19,983 nt of DNA from Chromera velia (Eukaryota; Sar; Chromeraceae). Shown piece by piece: positions 8,300 through 18,826 of the stretch; the first letter of the stretch is position 1; each line of letters starts with the position of its first letter. Both the position numbers and the translations under genes were made by a program. Location of the stretch: the NCBI GenBank assembly GCA_018398765.1, contig JAHBMJ010000283.1, positions 24,646-44,628 on the forward strand, given 5' to 3'. The notes under the pieces are model-generated. The model had not been told where the DNA came from and did no database searches. It was given only the letters and a program-made list of their open reading frames with translations.

Positions 8300-10427
8300 A
8301 TCTAGTGAATCATCCGTGAATGAAATTGTTGATAACAATTTTTTTACCTAAAACGAAATGTCTAGCGAAATGTGGAAATTATTTTGTTTCACTTAATTCC
8401 CTCCATTAATTTTGAAGCATGCATAGCAAAACCCTCAATCATCATTTTGAAGCCCTCCGAACCGAAGCAGGAAGGTCGGCGAGTCATGCAGTTGGTGTGC
8501 CAGCACGGGTTCTTGGCTCCATGTTTGCTCCCTACTGCTCCCGCATGATATCCCCTCTTCGATCGATCCCGCGCATACAGGAGTGAACTGCAGGCGTGAC
8601 CGAAAAAAAAACGTGACGATAGACAAAAACCGATATGCTAGGGAGAAGTGCAGCTAGACATGCACGTCAAGTAAAAACAACTTTGGGCTACTTTGGGCAA
8701 AAAACATCCTGCAGCACAAAAAAGGTAACAAATGAGACTAGAAATGAGACGAGGAAGAATCATTCCTGCATGAACAAATGTAAGGAGAAAAGAACCAGCA
8801 AGAAGAAAAGAAAAAGAACCAATACAGCTGGATGCATATGCATGTCAATGTTTGTCGGAGAAACCGATCAACGAAGAGAGCAAGCCCTTTTCAGCTCTTT
8901 TCACTCTGGTGAGTGCATTATACCCTGGAGGCATGATACAAAAATGGTATGCCCCTTCATTGACTTGGTCTCTTCAGATAGATGCGGCCTTCTATGTCTT
9001 CGTAGAAGGTGCGAGAATACATCAGGGAAAGGCTTTTCTTTTTAATTGATCGGTCTCCATTCACCCTGTCTCCGTGATCGTGCCCATGAATGATTGTTTG
9101 AGTTCTGGAGAAAAAACTGAAGAAAAGAAAGAGATCAAGAGTCCAAGAGGACCAAGAAGCACCCGGATGGAACGAGACCGTCACAAGAAATAGAAAAAGG
9201 AAAGCATCAAGGAGAAAGATCACCTGGTGTGAATCAACGACCCTCCTACTATTCTCCTTCCTTTCACTCTCGCTGGTCATCCCTATCAAAGTCCTTTCAC
9301 GACACGGGTTGGATTGAAAGGAAATCCTCTGGAAACTTGACAACCCTCTGTCCTTGTATTTCTTCTCTTCACAGAAAACAAGTTCGGAGGTATACTCTCT
9401 GTATGCGGTTTTCTCAACCACCACTGTTCCAATGACGTGCAGGAACGACAAATCGGGATGGATTGCCTGCCGGTCTTGGAACGTGGAAGAAAGTCCTTTT
9501 GTTTCCCTCCTTGTCTTCAACTTTCCCAAAAGACTCGCTCGCCCCTTCACTTCAAGACAAGTGGGACGCCTCTTCTGCATGCCAGAAGCTGGCAATGCAT
9601 TCTTGCTTCCTTCCTTTCTCTCTGCCGTGGGGTGCACACCCACGAACAGAAACCTGCATGTATGTCAAGAGACAGTGGAAGACATGCTCAACAAGTGACC
9701 GTCAGCATGTCTGAAAGTTGCTCGATCGGACTCAAATGAGCAAAAAGAGGGAGAAGTCCGTCCGTCCGTGTGTGCGTGTGTCCACTTTTCCTTCCATCAT
9801 TTGCACGAACGAGAAGAAAGCACAACAGCTGCTGTTCATCCCTTTTCGTTCATTCGCAACACGAAAAAGAAATTAAGGGCATGTGGGCAATCGTGGGGGA
9901 GCATTTGTTCGTTGACGAATGTGTAAGAGGGGGGGGGGGCAAAGGAGAAGGAGAGATGGAGTTGGAGGAGGTGAGACTGCGCTTGCCAGTGAGAGCAGAA
10001 GAGGGACGAATGGGAGGAGAGACGAAGAAAAGGAGAAACGCTGCCCTGAGACTTCGCTTTAAAGGGAAGGAAGGGGAAGGGAAGGTAAGAAAAGGATCCG
10101 ATCGAACTTCAAGCATGCAAAGAGAAAAAGGGCGAATGGAGGGAGGGATGAACAAACAAGACAGTGAGTCACTCAGTCATTTCACTTAGTCAGTCGTCAT
10201 TCAATGGGCCATTCAGGCTGCCACTCTTTCATCCAATCAGTTAGTGTTTTAGGCATTCATTCGTTCATCAAGAGACCCACCCGGTGATGGAGCCAAATTT
10301 CCCTCCCGTATATTCTCTCTCCCTCTGTCTGCATGACGTACAGCCTTTCATACAGTTTTCCTCTCTTCATTCTCTTTGGTTAATTCTTTTCTTGGTTCCT
10401 TCCCGAGAAGACCGTATGAATATTTCT
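8300..10427. other. Unassigned region, no convincing gene
   Basis: The first 120 bases are AT-rich, with the hairpin TTGTT-GAT-AACAA near 8328. The longest frames are 228 codons on the minus strand (9643-8957) and about 140 codons on the plus strand. Their products have no recognisable domain and are biased toward Ser, Phe, Lys or Arg, and other frames overlap them. A purine-rich, Lys/Glu/Gly-coding patch lies at 9925-10155. Untranslated exons or species-specific genes cannot be excluded. Confidence 0.45.
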
Positions 10428-10621
10428 GAATGAGTCTACATGGCTGCACTCTCCCGTGGGCACCCTGAATGAATCTAAATGGCTGCACTCTCCCGTGGGC
10501 ACCCTGAATGAATCTACATGGCTGCACTCTCCCGTGGGCACCCTGAATGAATCTACATGGCTGCACTCTCCCGTGGGCACCCTGAATGAATCTACATGGC
10601 TGCACTCTCCCGTGGGCACCC
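10428..10621. repeat. 39-bp minisatellite, five units
   Basis: Five head-to-tail units with TGGCTGCAC recurring at 10441, 10480, 10519, 10558 and 10597, an exact 39-base period. Units differ by only a base or two (CTAAATGG against CTACATGG; a GAGT variant in the first). Because 39 is a multiple of three, frames stay open on both strands, coding GTLNESTWLHSPV (+) or QPCRFIQGAHGRV (-) repeats. The near identity suggests recent expansion. Confidence 0.95.
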
Positions 10622-10749
10622 AGGTGGGGCAGTCATCGCACTGTCGTAGAGCCCTTTTATTTTCCTTCCAACTCTTTCTGTTCACAAGTGAGTGAAGGGA
10701 GTGGCCGGCACTGGAACAAGTGCTCGTCAGTCGTTATTTGTTCATCTTC

Positions 10750-10854
10750 TCATTCATTTATTCCTTCCTTCATTCATTCACTTATTCATTCATTCATTCA
10801 TTCATTCATTCATTCATGCATTCCATTCATTCATTCATTCATGCATTCATGCAA
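10750..10854. repeat. (CATT)n tetranucleotide repeat, imperfect
   Basis: About 100 bases of CATT units with a few TTCC, TTAT and TGCA interruptions. The open frames across it encode only Ser-Phe-Ile-His runs. Confidence 0.93.
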
Positions 10855-11726
10855 TGGAAGAGGGGGGCAAGTACTCGTCCCTTGTCTTTTGCGAGAAGAG
10901 AAGGAGGGAAAGTAGGTGAAAGGAGGCAGACTACGCTCGAGAGAAAGGTAGAGAATGGTGGAGTGAAGAAGGAAAAAAGAAAAGGACAAGAGAAAGAGTC
11001 CAAAGACCAAAATGCGAAGGGGTTCTCTCAAACCAGTCAGAAGAAGGAGGGAGAAGAGAAGGAAAAACAAAACAAATGGAACGGATCGATGCGTTGGGTC
11101 AGACAGTCAGTATTATCATTCCATCGTTGAACTCTTGGTCTCACCGTTCCGTCTGGAAGTGGATCGCGCATTTCTTCCAGCCATGGTACTGTCTGAGAGG
11201 TGTGAGTCTCGCTTTGTAGGCTTCTTTTGTTTATTTTTCTGAACCCTCGAGCTCGAAAGGAGGCTTTCAGTACCAATTGAGAAAAACCTGTTGGTTGCAC
11301 CGGTTTGCTTTCTTTCCCCAAGGATGAAGAGAAGGAAAGGAACAAATAATCTGACAAGTGGCGAAGTTGGATGAGGAGGGGAAAAAGGCCGACCGAGAGC
11401 AAAATGGAAAGATTTGATTTGCAATGAGAGACTCACAATGAATTCAACACCATGAGACAGATGGCCACAAGCACGAGACTGGAGGGATATCCCTGCCGTT
11501 GGGCAAAGTGCGCATTTATTTGTGCATGCCAGTGCTCTCTGTTTCTTTCCATCGTGCCCGAGTCCGTCAGTGCCTTGCTCAATGCTGGCTTCTCTCCACT
11601 CTCTGGCCCAGTTCCCTCCTTTCATGATGGCACTCTCGCAACGTGCAGGTAGACGGCCGATATGACCGTATTTGCCTTTCTTGTCCCCTCCTTCCAATTT
11701 TCATGTGTACAATAAACAAAGACGCA
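10855..11726. other. Unassigned region, no convincing gene
   Basis: Positions 10905-11080 are very purine-rich on the plus strand. A 193-codon frame on the minus strand (11697-11116) is the longest here. It is a low-complexity Ser/Arg/Lys-rich product with no motif I can name. Confidence 0.45.
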
Positions 11727-11801
11727 GGAAGGAAGGAACGAAGGAAGGAAGGAAGGAACGAAGGAAGGACGGAAGGAAGGAAGGAAGGAAGGAAAGAAGG
11801 A

Positions 11802-11837
<36 letters not shown>

Positions 11838-11894
11838 AGCAAAGGAAAGAAGGAAGGAAGGAAGAAAGGAAGGAAGGAAGGACGGAAGGAAAAG
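11727..11894. repeat. (GGAA)n/(GAAA)n purine tract
   Basis: About 168 bases almost entirely A and G on the plus strand, built from GGAA and GAAA units with only a few C or T interruptions. Long frames across it are repeats of Lys-Glu-Gly-Arg (+) or Phe-Leu-Pro-Ser (-) and are not taken as genes. Confidence 0.95.
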
Positions 11895-11913
11895 CAACAG
11901 AATACCACAGAAC

Positions 11914-11947
11914 CACACACACACACGCACACAAACACGCACACACA
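11914..11947. repeat. (CA)n microsatellite, imperfect
   Basis: CA units interrupted by GCAC and AAAC, about 20 bases after the purine tract. The combined block makes this the most repeat-dense kilobase of the gene-free region. Confidence 0.85.
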
Positions 11948-13009
11948 GAGGCAGGCATCCTTTCGGTTGGAAGGGATGCTCTCCATCCGCTGTCGTTTTT
12001 TGCGCGAGCCTGCTCGTCGCCAGAACGACGACTTGCTTTGCATGAACTCAATACGATGAACCCGAAGACACCCATGTCTCCCCCCTCACTCACTCACTTT
12101 CTCTCTCACAACCGGCTCCTTCCCCACTGAACGAGCGACTTTCTTTGTCTGTTGATTCACTCACACAGACTGAGTGAGAGAGACGGAGAGAGCTCCGTAA
12201 AAAATAACATCAATTGATGGCTTGAAGGAATCATTGAATGAATACTGCTTTCTTGGAGGAAGAGAGGGGGGAGCAGCAAACAAACGATGAACAAAGATTA
12301 AGAAAATTGACAACCGAAAAACATGCGAAAAAAGACGGGAGAAATCAGAATACATGAGGGGGACAGCCAAGCAGTTGAAGAGAGAAACGAAGGCATGTGA
12401 ACTTCTATTGTCGTCTCCGATCGAACAGATGGAGACGTGAAAAGAACGAACTGAAGCTCCCTTAAGGGAATGCAAACGACGTACACCCGAGGACACAAAC
12501 CACTTGAACAATTATGGGCCTGGAGATTTCTCGCATTCCTCCAAACAATCACCGTTGTGCTTCCAACACCCCATTTTGTCATTTTCTACCCCCCACCCGA
12601 GAGATAAAGAGAAGGGTATTTGCAAGCATCGCAGGGCAGTAGACAGGCTCGAAGGAGCAAGAGAGGCGGAATGGAGGTCAGAGGACACCTAAGCCTAAGC
12701 AAGGTAAGAGACCCTGGATCCGAGAGCGTAGTAAGGCATCCAGCCTGACTTCCGCTCCCCTGTGCGCCCGACAGCACTCACAAAGCACCATCCGCACTCG
12801 AGAACCCGGTGGACTGTGATATGCTCACCTGCAGAAATTAAGAGAGAAGAGGGGAGGGACGTGAAGATCAAGCAGAGAGATGATTCTACAGAGTTGAAAA
12901 AGATGAAAAAGCCAAAGAAATGCGGATCGGAAATGATATTTTATGATTGTCTCTGTTCACGAGTCGGAAGAAGAAAGAAAGCGATCCGGCCGGTCAAAAC
13001 ACTTACGAA
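11948..13009. other. Unassigned region, no convincing gene
   Basis: No frame resembles a known protein. A good donor (AGCAAG/GTAAGAG) at about 12704 and an acceptor (GCCCGACAG) near 12774 would join MEVRGHLSLSK to a short open stretch ending at a TGA. That is too little to call a gene. Confidence 0.4.
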
Positions 13010-13042
13010 CCCCCCCCCCCCCCNCCCCCACACACACACACA
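13010..13042. repeat. Poly-C tract with an unresolved base, then (CA)n
   Basis: About 20 bases of C carrying an N at 13024, followed by a short CA run. The N marks an assembly or sequencing ambiguity in a homopolymer, so the length here is not reliable. Confidence 0.95.
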
Positions 13043-13241
13043 GAAAGAGAGATACGAGTGCAGAGGAAGAGAGATAAAGGTGGACATGGAGACGAAAGGG
13101 CGGCAGAGAGAAAACACGGATAGATGCCAGCAGAGACAAAACAAAAATGATATGCTGACAGACATAGAGAGAGAACATGCAGACAGACAGACATAGAGAG
13201 AGACAGAGACAGCGACAGAAGGATAGAGATTTGAGACGGCC

Positions 13242-15141
13242 TCACACAACTGATTGACGCGACTGACCGCCCATGGGACGGATTTCTCTGTGGTCTTCGG
13301 GTTCGTGTGGGTAGACGCACAGGTAGAGCACTTCCAGCTCAATAGACCTCAGCACAGACAGTGGCACTGACGCTGGCGTCTCGTGCTGCTGGTGGTGCGC
13401 TTCCACCGACTGCTGGTGGGTCGCCGCCGCTGGCTGGTACTGTCCTCTCCCTGATGCCGGGAGCAGTGGCTGTTGGTCGAGGTGGTGAACGTGATGCTCC
13501 AATGTCCTTTCCCGACCCGACACTGTGTGTGCTGGTTGGAATCTTTCCAAGTGGATAGAGGTAGAGGTAGCCGTGGGTGAGGGGTTTTGCTGTGCTCGGT
13601 TCGGGTCCTGTGGTTCGAGGGAAGAGATGTAAAGATTGGGAGGGGAGGCAGGGAACATGGGGGTGTGAGAGTGCTGTACGGGTTCGTCAGCCTGCTGTGC
13701 GGCAGTCGCATGGACGGGAGCGGTATAGGGACCCTCCGCTGCGTTGCTCACTTGGTTGGCATCCTGACCGAGAGTGGTTTGGGGGGGGACAAAAGGTGTG
13801 GGGGAGTGTTGGAAGGGGGTCATTCGGGTCACTTCAGGCATGCGCGCAGAGGGGGGTGCAGAGGCAGTTGCGTTTGCAATTCTCGTAGAGTGGGAGCCCG
13901 TCTTCCTCTTTCGATCTCCTTCGAGAACAAAGCCGGAATCCTTGAGTGACAGGCGGGCAGCGGGGGGGGGTCGTCGGGGGCGCAGCACTTCTCCTGCGTT
14001 TCCCCTCACACTTGGAACTGTGTGATGGCCCCTTCGCAAGGCGCGAAGGTCGATGGGTGGATTGTTGATTCCCCAACTATCATCGCTGTCGCTGGAGCTG
14101 GATGATGACACCTCTGGGGGAGACAGGGAGCTGAAGCCTGAGTGCCCATCTGAGGCAGTCGTGCCGTTCTCCTTTTTCCCTTTTGACCCCCTAGACCGCG
14201 AAGGTTTGGAGCCAGGAGCCTGACTGCGCGTTGCGAGCTCTGCCCTCACTTTCGCAAGCTCGAGCTGCATGCACGCACCACATGCACTAAGTTCGGCGTG
14301 AATGGAAAGGGACTGGGTGTGCCTATCTCTTCTATCGACGGGTCTCCTTTCTTGGAGGTCGAGAGATGATGAAGACGCCAGACAGACGAGAGAGAGTGCC
14401 CAAATAGACGGATGGGATACAGACATACAGAGAATACAGATACAACAACGTACCTTCATCATGTCGAGTTTGCTCTGGATTGTACTGCTTGCTCACGAAC
14501 GGAACAGCGGTGTCGGCTCCCTCCGCAGATCTCACAAATTGGAACTCTCGAGGCACGGACACGATCGTCCAAGTGCTGCAATTTAAAAGAGAGAAGAGAA
14601 ACAAGAGAAAGTATATATGCAGACTTTGCATAGTATTGGAGGAGACACACTGAGAAGGAGCTGTAAGTTCATCCTGAGCTTTTCTATGTCTCTGCAACCT
14701 TTTCAAGTCACCCTCTACATGCACCTTCTCAAACAGACCATTTATGCAATCCTCTCGCATTGGCGAATGGATCGATCTCGCGTTTGAGGAGGAATTCCTT
14801 CACTGGCATCTTTCCCTCCATAATGTCGTAGATGATCTTTGAGTCCTCTACGCCGTTTCCCAACTCGACAAGTTTCGCTTCCTTTGCTTCCTTCTTCCGC
14901 TCTCTCCTGTTCAACCACGGACGGCCTCTCATTTGAAATGCTCTCTCGTACTTGCGTCGACTCTGCGGATGAAACTGCTTTGCTGAACGACTTTTTCATG
15001 CAACAGAACAGAGACTAGTCAACAAACAAATCAACAAAAGTAGAAAGAATTACCGAACTTCTCAGTATTCGCCTTACTTGATCGACAGAAGTGTATTAAA
15101 GACTTGTAGATTGCATGACGACCAGAAATGCTTGATTGCAT
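13242..15141 (-). CDS. Unrecognised protein, basic N-terminus and long disordered tail, four exons
   Basis: Exons on the minus strand are 15141-15078, 14982-14739, 14575-14454 and 14350-13242, with introns of 95, 163 and 103 bases. All are GT-AG, phases agree, and they give 512 residues. The start (MQSSISGRHAIYKSLIHFCRS) resembles a mitochondrial presequence. It runs into KQFHPQSRRKYERAFQ and a charged, globular-looking segment (EDSKIIYDIMEGKMPVKEF, REIDPFANARG). Exon 3 encodes PREFQFVRSAEGADTAVPFV. Exon 4 opens with a short helical stretch (CMQLELAKVRAELATRSQ), then a Ser/Asp-rich patch and a long Pro/Gln/His-rich tail, probably disordered. The intron 2 donor (GTCTGT) is weak. If it is not used, translation stops at 14729 after 105 residues, and exons 3-4 would be a separate gene. 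It shares a short divergent promoter with the phosphodiesterase gene. No family is recognised. Confidence 0.6.
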
Positions 15142-15664
15142 GTGGGAATTGAGGCCTGGTGAAACAGAATGATCACGGAATGCATTCATGCATCGTGAAA
15201 GGATTGCATGTGGAAGGTCAGAAAATGGTCAGAAAGTCAACTTTTGTTCCGCATTCACGCGCGTCAGTAACGGCGCGCATCGCGGCGCGGCGTCGCGCGG
15301 GACCACGTACGTGGCGGCGCGCTCGTGGCCATCGCTCGAGCGCGCCGCCGCATTTTCAGCGTCCGTCCAGCTAGCCTTCAGTATCCTTCAGTCATTTTCA
15401 GTCTCTCGCGGGCTCAAGCTAAGCTTGTTTGTTGATCAAAGCGGAATGCACAGCGAGGCAGACCACCGCATGACCAAAGGCTCTTTTGCTTGTCCGGGCA
15501 TCCGTCTGTTGAGACCTGAAGCAGACAGGCAGGAAGCTGTTGCTCAGTTCTGCGAGACGATAATTTCAGAATTTTTCTTCTGTGTCTCGTGTTAATTTCT
15601 TCTTTTCATTTGGGCCGTTTTCCCCCGTCCGTATCACGCTCGACGGAAGCCCCTGCAGAACATC
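15142..15664. promoter_or_regulatory. Divergent intergenic promoter region with a CpG-rich core
   Basis: Only 523 bases separate the start codons of two genes transcribed apart. The segment 15256-15351 is dense in CG dinucleotides and contains the palindromes CCACGTACGTGG (15303-15314) and CGCTCGAGCG (15333-15342). A CACGTA-containing CpG block also precedes the peroxiredoxin. A shared two-way promoter is inferred from position and composition. The 135-codon frame across it shows no protein family. Confidence 0.5.
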
Positions 15665-16284
15665 ATGATGATGAAGTGGGGCCTTTTTCGACCTCTTTTT
15701 GGAGCGCTTTCGTTCGTCTTGATCATTGCACGTGCGCACTCAACAGAAGATGGTCACATAGCCGTCTCGTTGAACGAGGGGGGTGAAGGAGACACACGGG
15801 ACTCCTTCTATGCAAACTGGATGCAAAGACTTGCGCCAGCGCTGGGGCATCTCTCTTTGATGGTGAGTCACTAGAGGGGAACTATGGCAGAACAAGCCCC
15901 CCTCTCCCGCTCCTGTCTGTGGGTGGGCGGATCGAGTAAGTCGAGCCGTCTGACGTTCGTGACGGTATCTCGATTGCCAGGAGTGTGTCCTCTTTTCACG
16001 TTTTGCCTTCTTCGCTTTACACATGAATTTCAGGGACCCAATTTTTTCCTGAAAACCCTCGTCCTCCTTTGATATCTGCCCCCCCGTCTCCTCAAGTTCG
16101 TTCCCCTCGTATCATCTGATCATGAAAGACAGGGGCATCGACCGGCCGATCTGTGCCCCTCCCGCCGTTTGCATGGGCCGACGGCTCTCTGCCGATGCAT
16201 ACAAGTCATGCTCACCCACAGAGTGAAAGCGACCAACAGAAAGTATCCCTTAGCCCTGAGCGCATGTATGCACAAAATGAGTTC

Positions 16285-16333
<49 letters not shown>

Positions 16334-18436
16334 AGGACATTTCCGTTCCGATTACCCACGACACTTTGACATACGACCTGTCGACTCGAGTGTCGAGGGG
16401 CGGGTGGGACAACCATCCCAGGCTCTCCGCATTCCTCCACGCACTCCCGACGTGGTTGACTCCAGGCGGCTGGATCCGAGACGAGGCCATCACTCATGGA
16501 TTGAACGTGACGGAACAACTGAATGCGGGAGTGAGGTGGTTGGATTTCAGGTTGGTTGGGTGGTAAAGAAGGGGGTTGCAAGGGATGGACGTTCTCGATG
16601 ATATTTTTATTTTCTTTGTGGCTTCCTCTTATCTACCTGCCTTTTCTGTGTACACAGCAGGATGGAGCGACGTCTGAACGCAAGGTCCTCTTTCCTCTGT
16701 TCTCTTCTCCTTCTTTGCGGAGTCTATCCTCTACCAAACAATGAATGGCAAGAAACTGACTATATCGGAGCAGCCATGCACCCTTTTTCCGCCCTTTGAG
16801 GAAGTTTTGTTCGAGAGCTGCAGGATGGTGCAGAAAAAAACATCCCGATGAGAAGGTTCTCATCTGACCTTGCGAGAATTCCCTCCCTCCCAGAACTCTC
16901 TTCACTTATTAAATTTCTGTTCCCTCCGTCATTCCCTCCCGGTTGCAGGTTGATGAAGAACGGACCTGACGCTTCGAAGGACTCGTACACCCTTCACTTC
17001 GTGCAGGGGAACACAAGAGTGGGTGAGTACTTCTCGGCCATCCGCTCTTGGGTAGATGCACATCCAGGGGAGGTGGTTCTGATCTATACTTCCAGACACG
17101 GGGGTGTGTGTGAGAGGGGAGAGGACGCCTTTCCGGGAGTAAAGGATGAGGAGAAGAGGGCGTTGTGGGGTGAGATGAAAAAGAGTTTTGAGGGTGTGAG
17201 CTTTGATGCCTCTAAGTCTCGATTGAATGAGACATCGCTGAATTCGATGGTTTCCTCCAACCAGAGGGTGATCTTTGCGATCGGGTCGTGGGAAGAGTTC
17301 ACGGGGGGAGACAGGATGGCAATAGATGCCTGTGCAGACTTCTGCAGAGACGAAATGTGCTGCAACATACCCGATCAAGGAGTAGAGAGCTCTGGTGAGT
17401 ATGTTGGAGCGATTTTGCTCTTAATTCATGTTGTTCTTCAAAGAAATGATTCTCAGAAAATGAAAGGACGCGCGGGAAAGCACGTGCAGATGAAAGGCTT
17501 TTCCCCCCTCCCATACACTCACTATCTGACTTTTTTGTCCCTCCTTGGTTCCCCCCCATAGAACGATCTTTCTCTGGTGTACGGAATATTCTCCTTTTCG
17601 ATTTTTGAAATCTCTATCAGCCTTTTTTTTTCGAGCTCTCTCTGTGCATCCACGGCCCTCCCGATGAATCATTCTCTTTCTGCAGGTGCAGAAGAGGAGG
17701 AGGAGGAGGAGGAGGAGACGGACACTCCGACAAAAGGGGAGGAGACGGAGGCCAAAAACGAAGTTGAGCTTGAGGAGGCAGAAACAGCCAGAGTGCGTCG
17801 GTTGAAACACTCACCTGTGGCTCTTTCTGCAACTGCAAAGGAGCGTGCTGAGGTGCGGAGTATTTTCTTCGCGGACTACCAGATGTGGATGAAGCGACTG
17901 GATGGACGTGAGGTTATCAAGGCGGCAAAGAGAACGAACCGCCTAGCCTCCATCTGGCTTCCCGGCTCTCCTCCTGAGGATGGCCAAATGTTGGACGCTG
18001 CCATTCTGAAGTTCTCCCCCGTGCCTTGGGGGAAGAGGGAGGTCCTGTTCAGATGCATCCTCAGGTACAACATCATCGGGATGAACAAGTGGTGCCCTCC
18101 CACACTGTCAGTCAGTCAGTCAGCTTTTCGTCGATCAGACAGTTTTGTCAGTGACTCAATTTGTCCGTCAGCCGGGCTGTACGGTATGTCACTGTAGGTC
18201 ATTCGTTCTTCTGTAGGGTGAGCAGTCACCGAACCAGAAAACAAGAGAGACGACAAGGAAATACATTGTGCTCGGTCTCCTCGCTGTTCCTTCCCCCTGC
18301 ACGATGTCGCTCTTCTGTGACTTTCCCGTGCGGACTTGTTAGTGCTCACGAGGGTTGGTGAGCTCATAGATGCAAGCACCACGGCACTCATAGATTATCG
18401 ATCGTGTGTATGTGTGTGTGTGTGCGTGTCCGTGTG

Positions 18437-18472
<36 letters not shown>

Positions 18473-18826
18473 CTGGACAACTCCCAGTTGGGGAACTACT
18501 ACCTCCAGATGGCGTTGGAGGACGCGCACCGCAAGGGCCTCAGATTCCCCTCCGTGGCCGTCAACGCTCTGGACGAAAATGGGACGATCCGGGTGGGGAC
18601 AGAGCGGTTGGTCCCGGAAAGAGAAAAAAGGAGAAATCAGGTGGCCAGACGATACGCATTCGTTGCGACTCTTCTTGCAAGCAATTTGAGGTGGGCGTGT
18701 GAGAAGGGGGGGGCAGAGGCGTCTGCGTGTATTCGTTTGAAGGAGGAGGTTGAAGAGAAGAGGAAAAAGTTCCCTTTGGTTCTCTGGGACGACCCCAATA
18801 GAGGAAGGCATCCTTACCTTCCTTGA
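15665..18826 (+). CDS. Secreted PI-PLC X-type phosphodiesterase, five exons
   Basis: Exons 15665-15862, 16336-16550, 16949-17394, 17686-18064 and 18472-18826 join in phase to 530 residues. Residues 1-25 form a signal peptide (LFGALSFVLIIARAHS). The PLC-like TIM barrel follows. ISVPITHDTL holds the first catalytic His (74), as in the family's SIPGTHDS motif. VRWLDFR is the next strand, and YTLHFVQGN holds the second His (154). Then come HPGEVVLIYTSRHGG, a Cys cluster (DACADFCRDEMCC), and an acidic insert with nine Glu at 289-297. The C-terminal part has LDNSQLGNYYLQMAL. PI-PLC X proteins cleave phosphatidylinositol or related phosphodiesters by His acid-base catalysis; the substrate here is unknown. 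With no C2, PH, EF-hand or Y domain it resembles the small PLCXD or bacterial class. The weakest junction is the exon 2 acceptor, which directly follows a CT repeat; the AG two bases earlier breaks the frame. Confidence 0.88.
16286..16332. repeat. (CT)n microsatellite acting as polypyrimidine tract
   Basis: About 23 CT units end directly at the CAGAG acceptor of the phosphodiesterase's second exon. The repeat sits where a polypyrimidine tract would lie. Confidence 0.95.
18404..18468. repeat. (TG)n microsatellite abutting a splice acceptor
   Basis: TG units with a few CG and CC interruptions run straight into the CAG acceptor at 18469-18471 that opens the last phosphodiesterase exon. Open frames across it are Cys-Val artefacts, although the last exon lies in one of those frames downstream. 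Confidence 0.95.

Noticed and set aside
8957-9643. 228-codon minus-strand frame
   Set aside because: It is the longest frame in the empty region but has no recognisable motif and a Phe/Ser/Arg-biased middle, and plus-strand frames overlap it. It remains possible only as an orphan gene.
10428-10621. CRISPR array
   Set aside because: The units are contiguous tandem copies with no unique spacers, in a eukaryotic context.
11579-12059. Pro/Ser/Phe or Lys/Glu/Gly repeat proteins over the GGAA tract
   Set aside because: All three frames on both strands stay open because of the repeat itself.
14459-14650. Zinc-knuckle-like frame reading VPICEICGGSRHRC on the minus strand
   Set aside because: It stops at a TGA before the exon 3 donor, whereas the alternative frame runs through the donor and agrees in phase with exon 4.
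16153-16335. Coding sequence upstream of the phosphodiesterase exon 2 in the same open frame
   Set aside because: It crosses the CT repeat and shows no family similarity; exon 1 joins in phase directly to 16336 with matching PI-PLC sequence.
18065-18197. Read-through of phosphodiesterase exon 4 past 18064
   Set aside because: A GTACAA donor at 18065 joins in phase to the conserved last exon; the read-through ends in a GTCA-repeat-derived tail.
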